Shown here in pieces: positions 55,611 to 63,602 of a DNA stretch of 64,000 bases. Below the pieces are notes generated by a model. That model was not told the origin of the DNA, searched no databases, and saw only the letters and a list, made by a program, of their open reading frames with translations. Source of the stretch: VAZQ01 sp963763365 (lineage in GTDB: Bacteria > Pseudomonadota > Alphaproteobacteria > Rhizobiales > Xanthobacteraceae); NCBI GenBank assembly GCA_963763365.1, contig CAVXOE010000009.1:1-64000 (forward strand). Reading direction: 5' to 3'. The position numbers were made by a program, and so were the translations under genes. How positions within the stretch are numbered: position 1 is the stretch's first letter; each line of letters opens with the position of its first letter.

Positions 55611-56389
55611 GTTTGGCCGGCAAGCGCGCTCTGGTGCTCGGCGGTAACCGCGGCATCGGCTTCGGCATCGCAGGCGCGCTCTCCGACGAGGGCGCCCACG
55701 TGGCGATCGCGGCGCGCGACCCCGATCGGCTGCGTAGTGCTGCGGGCGAACTCAAGGCGCGCGGCAAGGGCGAGGTGACCACCGCCGAGCTCGATCTTGC
55801 CGACACCGCCAACATCCCAATCCTTGCGAAGGGATTGGTCGAGCGCTTCGGCCCGATCGACATCCTGGTGAACAACACGGGCGGCCCGGCTTACGGCGGA
55901 GCGGCGGGACGGCCGATCGAAGATTGGCGCTCGGCCTTCCAGGACATGGTGCTCAGCGTCATTGCGCTGACCGACACTCTGCTGCCGGGCATGCGCGCGC
56001 GCCGCTGGGGACGTATCCTCACGGTGATCTCCTCCGGCGTGATCCAGCCGATTCCAATTCTGGCGATTTCCAACAGTCTGCGCGCCTCCCTGGTGAGCTG
56101 GTCGAAGACGCTGTCGGCCGAGATCGCCGCCGACGGCGTGACGGCGAACATCCTGGTGCCCGGGCGGATCGACACCGAGCGCGTGCGCCTGACCGACCAG
56201 GCGGCTGCGAAAAAGGAAGGCATGCCGGTCGAAGATGTCGCTCGGCGGTCGGCTGCCACGATCCCGATGGGCCGATACGGGCGCGTCGACGAATTGGCAG
56301 CAGTCGCGGCCTTTGTGCTGAGCGAGCGTGCAAGCTACATGACCGGCACGATGATCCGCGTCGACGGCGGCATCGTGCGCTCGCTCTAA
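55601..56389 (+). CDS. atypical short-chain dehydrogenase/reductase lacking Tyr-Lys
   Basis: A 262-residue Rossmann protein with GGNRGIGFGIA cofactor loop and NNTGGPAYGG. The usual Y-x-x-x-K catalytic pair is absent: the aligned region reads SNSLRASLVSW, so Ser/Arg stand where Tyr/Lys are expected. This variant recurs in a known SDR subgroup. It starts 10 bp inside the hydantoinase end, so it is co-translated. Its role may be oxidoreduction with a different catalytic set or a non-catalytic one. Confidence 0.83.
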   Translation: MDLGLAGKRALVLGGNRGIGFGIAGALSDEGAHVAIAARDPDRLRSAAGELKARGKGEVTTAELDLADTANIPILAKGLVERFGPIDILVNNTGGPAYGGAAGRPIEDWRSAFQDMVLSVIALTDTLLPGMRARRWGRILTVISSGVIQPIPILAISNSLRASLVSWSKTLSAEIAADGVTANILVPGRIDTERVRLTDQAAAKKEGMPVEDVARRSAATIPMGRYGRVDELAAVAAFVLSERASYMTGTMIRVDGGIVRSL

Positions 56390-56394
56390 CTGCC

Positions 56395-57183
56395 ATGGCC
56401 CGATCTCCGCGCGAACTTCGTCAGGAGATCAGGGCGGGCCGCCAGCAAGGACTCACAACGGGGCTTGCCGCCGGTTACGTCCAGACCAACCTCGCAATTG
56501 TTCCGTCCGCCTATGCTGACGATTTCGTCGCGTTCTGCCGGGCAAATGCACGCGCCTGTCCGGTGATCGCAATCGGCACGCCAGGCGATCCGTGTCTTCC
56601 GTTGCTCGGGGCCGATCTCGATGTTCGCACCGATCTTCCGGCCTACCGGGTCTATCGGCATGGACGACATACGGAGACGACCGGCGACATCTCGGCGCTT
56701 TGGCAGTCCGACCACGTCGCGGTGGCGATCGGCTGCTGGTTTTCGATGGAGGACGCCCTGCTGCGCGCCGGCGTCCGATTGCGCCATCTCGAGCTTGGCA
56801 TCCAGGGGCCGCTGTTCCGCACCGATTTGCCGACGATCGCGGTTGGCGCGTTTGGCGGCCCGCTCGTCGTCTCAATGCGCCCGTTCCAAAGCCATGAGGT
56901 AGCAATCGTGAAAGACGTAACCGGCCGCTTCCCGCGAGTTCACGGTGCACCCATTCACGAGGGCTCGCCGCGGGTGCTTGGAATTGATGATCTGACGCGA
57001 CCGGATTTTGGTGAACCGATGGAGGTTCTGCCCGAAGAAGTGCCGCTATTTTGGGGATGCGGCCTTACAGCGTTGACGGCCTTGGAGCGATCACGAATTC
57101 CCCTTTTTATCACTCATGCTCCAGGAGCCATGCTGATCACGGATATGCTGAACGATGATTTGATTGTGAACGCAAGCGGCTGA
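56395..57183 (+). CDS. D-glutamate cyclase / DUF1445 putative hydro-lyase family protein
   Basis: A 262-residue member of the YcsI/DUF1445 family. Family segments are GYVQTNLAIVP, GCWFSMEDALL, RPFQSHEVA, PIHEGSPRVLGI and FWGCGLTALTAL. Mammalian homologs (DGLUCY) convert D-glutamate to 5-oxo-D-proline. It lies 5 bp after the SDR gene and ends the operon. With a hydantoinase in the operon, a cyclic amide/lactam pathway is suggested. Confidence 0.86.
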   Translation: MARSPRELRQEIRAGRQQGLTTGLAAGYVQTNLAIVPSAYADDFVAFCRANARACPVIAIGTPGDPCLPLLGADLDVRTDLPAYRVYRHGRHTETTGDISALWQSDHVAVAIGCWFSMEDALLRAGVRLRHLELGIQGPLFRTDLPTIAVGAFGGPLVVSMRPFQSHEVAIVKDVTGRFPRVHGAPIHEGSPRVLGIDDLTRPDFGEPMEVLPEEVPLFWGCGLTALTALERSRIPLFITHAPGAMLITDMLNDDLIVNASG

Positions 57184-57332
57184 GCGTCGCGGCTGCGGGA
57201 AGCCGGCGTTCAAACGCCCTGCTCGGTGGTCTTCCAACTCCCGACGTGCTAATTTTGCGCAAGGATAGGCCATGCGACGTCGCTACCGATCCACAATCGC
57301 CGCCAGAAACGACGGAATTTCAGGCCGGGTAC

Positions 57333-58175
57333 ATGATTACGCTTCCCAAGCTTGCCGCAGAGGCCCTGGGTTCGTTCCTCGCCGCCAGCTTGAAGGAGCG
57401 GTTCGGATCCACGCACGCGCGGCTGGCCGAAATCATTCCGGTCGCTGCCCGCCTCGCGCTTGAATGCATCGGAAACAGCGATGCGCTTTATCACAACGTC
57501 GAGCACACCATGCTCGTCACGTTGGCCGGCCACGACATCTTCATGGGGCGAGCGCTCCTGATGCCTACCACGCCGGCCGACTATTCGAATTTCATCGTCG
57601 CCTGCCTCACGCATGACATCGGCTACGTCCGCGGCATGGTGAGAGGAGATGACGACAATAGCTTCGTCGTTGATGAGACTGGACGCAAGGTGACCTTGCC
57701 GCGCGGATGCTCCGATGCCGCGCTTGCTCCCTTTCACGTCGAGCGGTCGAAACTGTTTGTGCTCGACCGTATTGCATCCGTCGAGGAACTCGATGCCGCG
57801 CGAATCGCACGCGCCATCGGATTTACGCGCTTTCCCTATTCGTTACAGACCGATTCCCAGCTCGACGAAGAAGCGTCCCTGCTGCGAGCCGCGGATCTCA
57901 TTGGCCAGCTTGGCGACCCGCATTATTTGAGAAAGGCAAATGCGCTCTATTACGAATTCGATGAGATTGGCCTTAACAAGCAGCTTGGTTACGACTCGCC
58001 ATCGGACATCGTCGACAAGTATCCGCAATTTTTCTGGAACAGCGTTTCGCCGCACATCCAAGCCGGCATCCGCTATCTCAATGTCACCTCAGGTGGGCGG
58101 CGCTGGATTGCCAGCCTCTACAGCAATGTATTTCGGGCCGAACACGAACTGCGGCTTACGGGGCCGCAGGCATAG
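57333..58175 (+). CDS. HD-domain metal-dependent phosphohydrolase-like protein
   Basis: A 280-residue HD/PDEase-fold protein. YHNVEHTML gives His54 and His58, CLTHDIGYVRG gives the HD pair His94-Asp95, and a later Asp is in RAADLIGQLGD. YHNxxH is the signature of cyclic-nucleotide-phosphodiesterase-like HD proteins, although the substrate here is unknown. The start could also be GTG 57246. It lies on the plus strand between the amidohydrolase operon and the TIR–WD40 gene. Composition is less GC-rich than the operon before it. Confidence 0.78.
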   Translation: MITLPKLAAEALGSFLAASLKERFGSTHARLAEIIPVAARLALECIGNSDALYHNVEHTMLVTLAGHDIFMGRALLMPTTPADYSNFIVACLTHDIGYVRGMVRGDDDNSFVVDETGRKVTLPRGCSDAALAPFHVERSKLFVLDRIASVEELDAARIARAIGFTRFPYSLQTDSQLDEEASLLRAADLIGQLGDPHYLRKANALYYEFDEIGLNKQLGYDSPSDIVDKYPQFFWNSVSPHIQAGIRYLNVTSGGRRWIASLYSNVFRAEHELRLTGPQA

Positions 58176-58442
58176 ACAGCCGCCGCGTCATTGCGGCGCC
58201 GCACGCGCGGTGGCGGAATCGGCAAATTTACACCGTACGTTACGTTGCGGTGCAGCGCTCGCGCTCTCGTGCGGTCCCAAAGTTCTCTTGGCGGGCGAAA
58301 ACCGCCCAAACACGCAACTCTCGGTCTTTGCGATCGGCTTGGCATAGCCGTCCTGCTTGCCGCTCTTGAGACGGAGACTATTCCCAATCTCCGTAGCCCA
58401 TGCTGATCTGCGGGCGCTATCCCATCGCGCAGTGAATGAGCT
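58176..58442. other. intergenic region upstream of the TIR–WD40 gene
   Basis: About 270 bases without a supportable gene. The stretch at 58204–58240 looks a little like a tRNA-Leu 5' half but has no T-arm. The region should carry the promoter for the TIR–WD40 gene. Confidence 0.4.
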
Positions 58443-61274
58443 ATGAGCGAACAGGCGTCCAAATATTTTGCCTTCATCAGCTACAGCCATCGCGACAAGG
58501 CGATCGCCAGTCGGATGCACTCGGCTTTGGAAGGCTATCGCGTTCCGCGCCGGCTGGTCGGCCGGATTGGCCGCGACGGAGCGGTGCCACGCCGGATCGT
58601 GCCGATATTCCGCGACCTCGATGAACTGCCGACTTCGTCCAATCTTGGCTCTGCGATCCACGAAGCCCTCTCGGCCTCGCGCTACCTGATCGTCATCTGC
58701 TCGCCAAGCGCCGCAGCCTCCATCTGGGTCAATCAGGAGGTCTTGGAGTTCAAGAAGCTCGGCCGCGCCGATCGCATCCTGTGCCTCATCGTCGATGGCG
58801 CACCGAACGCCTCGACCAAGACGGGAGCAGGCCAGGAGTGCTTCTGTCCGGCGCTCCGGCACCAGGTTGATACGGAAGGCCGACTGACCACGGAGCCGGT
58901 CGAGCCGCTGGCCGCCGACATCCGGCCAGGCAACGACCGCCCCTCCGACGCACGCCTTAAGCTCGTGGCTGGGCTCATCGGGATCAACTACGACGATCTC
59001 AAGCAGCGCGAGAAATTGCGGCAACGCTGGCGGCGCGTGATGGCAGCGGCGGCGGCCGTTGCCCTGACGATCGGTGTTGCCGGTTCGTGGCTGGCGATCA
59101 GCGATCGCGCGCAAGAGGCCCGCAGGCAACAGATATCCGCCGCCACGCGCAATGCCGCCAAGCTGCTCGCGGAGCAATCCTATTTCGATGTCGTCAAGCA
59201 GTCCCTGGCCATTCTGCCGGCGCGGATCAAGCCAGGTGAGGAATTGCCGTATGAGCTCATCGCGTTGCTTGAACAGGCGCTCGACCGCAACCGGTTCGAG
59301 GTCTTTCTCAAAGGCCATACGAACGAGGCCGACAGCGTGGCCTTTGCCGTACAGAGCGATCGGATGGTCACGGCATCGTTGGATAAGAGCGTCCGCATCT
59401 GGGACATTGGCTCGGGCACCGGGGAAGTGCTCAGCACCAGTCCACGCTCGCGCCATGCGATTCTCAGTCCGGCCGGCGACCGCGTGGCGGCGGCGGGAGA
59501 CGACGGCAAGATTCGAATTTACGATGCCAACTCGCGCGCCCTGCTGCGGGAGCTTGTAGGCCATCAGCAAGATCGGATCGTGCGGCGGCTGGCGTTCGAT
59601 GCGTCAGGCGAGCTGCTGATCAGCGGTGCCGACGACGGCACCGGCCGCGTCTGGGATATCAACGCCGGCACGGAAAAGTTCGTGCTGGAGGGCCACCGCA
59701 ACGGCGTACACGCCGTCCTCTACAGTCCGGGCAAGCGGTTGGCGGTGACAATCTCTCGCGACATCGCGATGCTGTGGTCGGTGGACGATGGGCGGCGGTT
59801 GGCAACGCTTGCGAGTGGCACCGGATTCTTCCGCTCGGGCGCGGTCAATCCGCAAGGAACGCGGCTTGCGATCGCAATCGGCCGACAAATCAATTTGTGG
59901 GATATTTCGGACGCGACAGCGCCCCGCATTGTCAACACGTTGAGACATGAAGGTCCGCTCAACGCCCTCGCCTTTGATCCGACCGGTGCTCGTCTTGCGT
60001 CTGCGTCGGAGGATCGGACGGCGAGGCTTTGGGATGCGGCGACCGGTGGGCTGATCGAAAAGATGCAACATGGCGACAGCGTGCGCGACGTAACATTCAA
60101 CGCCACGGGCGACCGGCTCGCAACCGCCAGCAACGATTTCACAGCCCGATTATGGGACGGCACCAGCGGTCAGCCTATTCCCTACCATGTGTTTCGCGGG
60201 CACACGCAGTATGTCTTTGCGCTGGCTTTCGCGCCGTCGGGAAAGTGGCTGGTCACCTCATGCGGCATCAATGCGTTCGGCGATCCATCCTTGCGTCTGT
60301 GGGATTTGAAGCCAAGGCCGGCGCACACCCTTGCAGGCCACGGCGAGCCGGTGCGCCGTGCGGTATTTTCGCCGAACGGAAATCTGATCGCGACGGCTGC
60401 GCTGGACGGCTCGGTCCGGTTCTGGAACTCCGGAACTCTCGCGCCAGTTCCGGACCTGGATTTCGTCCATCATGACAGCGCGGTTTACAGCGTCGCCTTC
60501 GATCCGAGCGGCACCCGGGTTGTGACAGCATCGGCCGACGGCTCAGCCCGAATCTGGGACCTGACGTCGCGCCAAAGCATCGAACTGACCGGTCACGATG
60601 CCAGGGTCACCTATGCGTCATTCGATCCGTCCGGTCGACGCGTGGTCACGGTGTCCGGAACCAAAGCGCGCTTGTTCGACGCTGGGACCGGACAGCCTCT
60701 CAACATCGAACTCCAGCATTCGAAGGAGGCGTTCTCAGCCACGTTCAGTCCCTCGGGCGAAATGATCTTGAGCGCCGAGCATGATGAGCGGGCGCGCCTC
60801 TGGGATGCCCGAACCGGCCGGCAGATTCGCGTCCTCGGCACGGCAAACCCCCACAGCAAGAGCGTAAATTGGGCTACCTTCGATCCGGCCGGCAAGCGCG
60901 CAGTCACGGTCTCCGATGATGAGACCGCCCGAGTCTGGAACGTCGCCGATGGCACGCTATTGGGTCGTCCGCTCCGCCACGAAGCAAACGAGTGGGTGAT
61001 GGGCGCTGCGTTCCATCCGACGAAAGACTTGTTGGTGACATCGACGCTGAAGGGGCGGCTATATTTCTGGGATCTGCAAAGCAGCCGCCTGCTGGCGATT
61101 CGACACGCGCACAATGGCGACTACGTCTATTCCGTTGCGTTCGATCCATCCGGTGACCGGCTGGTCACAGCCTCGCGCGACCAGACCGCGGCGGTCCACT
61201 CGGCACTCATCGATCATCAGGCGACGATCGACCGTGCCCGCGAGGTTGTAGCGCGGGTCGAATCCAAGCAATAA
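58443..61274 (+). CDS. TIR-domain, transmembrane, WD40-repeat protein (TIR–TM–WD40)
   Basis: A 943-residue protein with three parts. Residues 1 to about 125 are a TIR domain: FAFISYSHRDK at 9–19, RYLIVICSPSAAASIWVNQE with Trp95 and candidate catalytic Glu99. Residues 150–195 are a conserved linker ending in a basic KLRQRWRR. A transmembrane helix follows at about 199–219. Residues 225–285 form a helical arm like that before WD40 in NACHT-WD proteins. From 285 to 920 there are about 14–15 WD40 repeats (W-D ends near 321, 361, 405, 446, 487, 531, 572, 621, 662, 706, 746, 788, 833, 877), enough for two seven-blade propellers. No NTPase lies between. It could sense a ligand through the propellers and signal through TIR NADase activity, possibly in defence. 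Confidence 0.88.
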   Translation: MSEQASKYFAFISYSHRDKAIASRMHSALEGYRVPRRLVGRIGRDGAVPRRIVPIFRDLDELPTSSNLGSAIHEALSASRYLIVICSPSAAASIWVNQEVLEFKKLGRADRILCLIVDGAPNASTKTGAGQECFCPALRHQVDTEGRLTTEPVEPLAADIRPGNDRPSDARLKLVAGLIGINYDDLKQREKLRQRWRRVMAAAAAVALTIGVAGSWLAISDRAQEARRQQISAATRNAAKLLAEQSYFDVVKQSLAILPARIKPGEELPYELIALLEQALDRNRFEVFLKGHTNEADSVAFAVQSDRMVTASLDKSVRIWDIGSGTGEVLSTSPRSRHAILSPAGDRVAAAGDDGKIRIYDANSRALLRELVGHQQDRIVRRLAFDASGELLISGADDGTGRVWDINAGTEKFVLEGHRNGVHAVLYSPGKRLAVTISRDIAMLWSVDDGRRLATLASGTGFFRSGAVNPQGTRLAIAIGRQINLWDISDATAPRIVNTLRHEGPLNALAFDPTGARLASASEDRTARLWDAATGGLIEKMQHGDSVRDVTFNATGDRLATASNDFTARLWDGTSGQPIPYHVFRGHTQYVFALAFAPSGKWLVTSCGINAFGDPSLRLWDLKPRPAHTLAGHGEPVRRAVFSPNGNLIATAALDGSVRFWNSGTLAPVPDLDFVHHDSAVYSVAFDPSGTRVVTASADGSARIWDLTSRQSIELTGHDARVTYASFDPSGRRVVTVSGTKARLFDAGTGQPLNIELQHSKEAFSATFSPSGEMILSAEHDERARLWDARTGRQIRVLGTANPHSKSVNWATFDPAGKRAVTVSDDETARVWNVADGTLLGRPLRHEANEWVMGAAFHPTKDLLVTSTLKGRLYFWDLQSSRLLAIRHAHNGDYVYSVAFDPSGDRLVTASRDQTAAVHSALIDHQATIDRAREVVARVESKQ

Positions 61275-61645
61275 CGCGGATCGGCAATTCAAGGCAGTGA
61301 ATACTCTCAATGACCGGCCCAACGCCGGCTTTGATATGTCCCTGCTCCGGCGCCCGTTCACGCGGCCTACATTGTCTTCGCCAAAGCGCAGAGGATCTCG
61401 CAAAAGACTTGCGACCCAATCCGCCACTCCGAGCATGTCCAAAATATCTTTCATCAGCCGGTTTCTGACCGACACACCAGTATGTCACTCATCTGCGAAC
61501 GATACACCGCGGCTCGTCCAGCCCGACCTGGCCGCTTCGATTAAGTCTTGTCGTCCGTGCAGCGAACAGCATGGTCGTCGCCCGCCGCATGGCATAAATG
61601 TTGAATGGCCGGACAAGGTCTTGCCCTGGTCATGGAGTGGAAGAG
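61275..61645. other. intergenic region between the TIR–WD40 gene and the second binding protein
   Basis: About 370 bases with no recognisable gene. Open frames exist on both strands but none has family features. The minus strand could encode LMKDILDMLGVADWVASLL, which I do not recognise. Confidence 0.4.
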
Positions 61646-62629
61646 ATGCGAACCGCGATCCTCAAGCTGGCGCTCGCCGCGTCACTGCTGGCAGGGCTGG
61701 CCGCCCCGCCCGCCGCTTTCGCTCAATCCGCCAGGATGCCGCTGTCGGCCGTGGTGATCAGCGTGAGCGTCACGATCTGGCCGGCGATTGTCGCCGACAA
61801 GAAGGGCTACTTCAGGGATGAAGGCCTTGACTTCGATTTCATCAATTCGGGCGCGAGCACGCGCTCGGTGCAGCAAGTCGCCGCCGGCAGCGCACCCATC
61901 GGTAGTTCGTCGATGGTGGACACGCTGCGCGCCATCGATAAGGGCGCCAAGGTCAAGGTGTTCCTCAACAGCCTGGCGGTCGGCACCCATAGCCTGATCG
62001 GTCAGAAGGGCATCAAGTCGGTCAAGGAGCTGAAGGGAAAGCGCGTCATGACCGGCGGCACCGGCGACATCACAAATCTCTGGTGGATCGCCATGGCGAA
62101 GGCCAACGGGCTCGATCCCGAGAAGGACGTCGAGTTGCTGTTTTCCGGCGCCACGAGCGCCCGGCTGGCCGCGCTGGTGGCAGGAGCAGTCGATGCCACC
62201 ATGCTGTCGACGCCGCAGAGCTTCCAGGCCATTCAGAACGGCTACGCGGATCTCGGACCGGTCGCGCCCTTTCTCGGCGAATTTCCCATGATGATCTGGC
62301 ACGTCAACGACGCCTGGGCGCAAGGACATGAGCGGGAATTATTGGCGTTCATCCGCGCTCACAACAAGGCGGTGCGCTACATGACCGATCCCGCGCACCG
62401 GCAGGAGGTATCGCAGATGCTGGCGGATGCCTCGAAATCCAGCCTCGACGACGCGCTCAAGACCTGGGACGTCTGCATGCAGGTCAAGGCGTTCGTGGCC
62501 GACGGGGGAATTTCGGATGCGGCGACCGAGCGGGTCCGCGACACCCTGCTGCAGTCGGGCGATATCAAGGCATCGGCGCCGCCCAGCGCCTACGTCGACC
62601 TCAGCTTCGCCAGGTCGGCGGCGAAATAG
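61646..62629 (+). CDS. second NMT1/TauA-type ABC substrate-binding protein (orphan)
   Basis: A 327-residue periplasmic protein with a signal peptide ending AAFAQ. Core motifs are PAIVADKKGYFRDEGLDFDF and GTGDITNLWWIAMAKANGLDP. No ATPase or permease is adjacent, so it may use the upstream importer or a distant one. The ATG has a GGAG site 12 bp upstream. It is convergent with the deacetylase gene. Confidence 0.85.
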   Translation: MRTAILKLALAASLLAGLAAPPAAFAQSARMPLSAVVISVSVTIWPAIVADKKGYFRDEGLDFDFINSGASTRSVQQVAAGSAPIGSSSMVDTLRAIDKGAKVKVFLNSLAVGTHSLIGQKGIKSVKELKGKRVMTGGTGDITNLWWIAMAKANGLDPEKDVELLFSGATSARLAALVAGAVDATMLSTPQSFQAIQNGYADLGPVAPFLGEFPMMIWHVNDAWAQGHERELLAFIRAHNKAVRYMTDPAHRQEVSQMLADASKSSLDDALKTWDVCMQVKAFVADGGISDAATERVRDTLLQSGDIKASAPPSAYVDLSFARSAAK

Positions 62630-62662
62630 TTCGTCTTCCAGCTCGCCACTTGAAATTCACGA

Positions 62663-63541
62663 TCACGCCGGCTTCAGCTGCGCGAGATAGTGCTCCGCAA
62701 TTTCCGAGCCGGTGGCCTTCCAGACTTCCTTATGCTTGCAGATGTACGCCAGGGCCGCATCCAGAGCGCCAATCCGATGCGGCACGCCCATGAGATAGGG
62801 GTGGAGCGCGATCGCCATGACGCGGCCGGACCTTTCGCCCTCGCGGTAAAGCACGTCGAAATGATCGCAGATCATTTGACGAAACCCATCGGCGCTGACG
62901 AGGCGACGCTCGACCGCCCATTTGTCGTTGAGCTGCTGCGTATAGGGCATTGCGACCATCGTACGTCCGCCTCCGAGTGACATGACATACGGCTGATCGT
63001 CATTGCACCAGTCGCCGACGTATCTCACGCCCGCAGCGGCGAGATGATCGAGTGAATCCCAGGTTTCCTGCAGGCCGGAACTCAGCCAGCCCGTGGGCCG
63101 CCTGCCGGCGTACTTTTCGATCGTCGCAAGTGTATTCTGGATGATCTTTTCCTCCTCGCCGGGGCCTGCTTCGTTCAGCCGGCGAGTGTTGCTTTCGTTG
63201 TGGCCCATCCACTCCCACTTGCGCTTTTCGCCCTCCTCGATGATCCGCGGATGTTGAGCGCAAAGATCGCTATTGAGCGCCACCGTGCCGCGAATGCCGT
63301 AGCGGTCCATCGTATCCATCATCCGAAACACGCCGACGCGGTTGCCATAATCGCGCTCGCACCACATCGCCACGTCCGGAACCTTGCCGGCACCGCCGTA
63401 GCCGCCCGGCCGTTCCATCAGCGAGAAATATTCGATGTTCGGGATGATCCAGAGCGCAACACGGGCGCCGCCCGGCCATTCCAAGCGCGGACGGTCGATG
63501 ATCGGCGAATAGGGAAAGGGACCGTAGGATTGCGGCTTCAT
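62663..63541 (-). CDS. polysaccharide-deacetylase-fold (PuuE-like) hydrolase
   Basis: A 292-residue NodB-homology protein of the allantoinase/PuuE branch. NSDLCAQHPRIIEEG is the motif-1 region (single Asp kept), and GHNESNTRRLN is the motif-2 His region. WLSSGLQETWDSLDHLAAAG and MAIALHPYLMGVPHRI are typical of PuuE allantoinases and related amide hydrolases. It has no signal peptide, so it acts in the cytoplasm, which argues for a small amide such as allantoin rather than chitin. Confidence 0.83.
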   Translation of the reverse strand: MKPQSYGPFPYSPIIDRPRLEWPGGARVALWIIPNIEYFSLMERPGGYGGAGKVPDVAMWCERDYGNRVGVFRMMDTMDRYGIRGTVALNSDLCAQHPRIIEEGEKRKWEWMGHNESNTRRLNEAGPGEEEKIIQNTLATIEKYAGRRPTGWLSSGLQETWDSLDHLAAAGVRYVGDWCNDDQPYVMSLGGGRTMVAMPYTQQLNDKWAVERRLVSADGFRQMICDHFDVLYREGERSGRVMAIALHPYLMGVPHRIGALDAALAYICKHKEVWKATGSEIAEHYLAQLKPA

Positions 63542-63602
63542 GTCAACTCGCGGTCCTTACAACGAGACGCCTGCGCGCGCGCAAAGAGACTGCGTCATGC
63601 GG

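Noticed and set aside
58204..58245. Possible tRNA-Leu fragment (GCGCGGTGGCGGAATCGGCA-like) upstream of the TIR gene, suggestive of an integration site
   Set aside because: Only a D-arm-like stretch is present; there is no anticodon arm, T-arm or matching 3' half, and no integrase nearby.
61059..61475. 138-codon minus-strand frame downstream of the TIR–WD40 gene
   Set aside because: Half of it overlaps the WD40 gene antisense, and no domain or start signal is visible.
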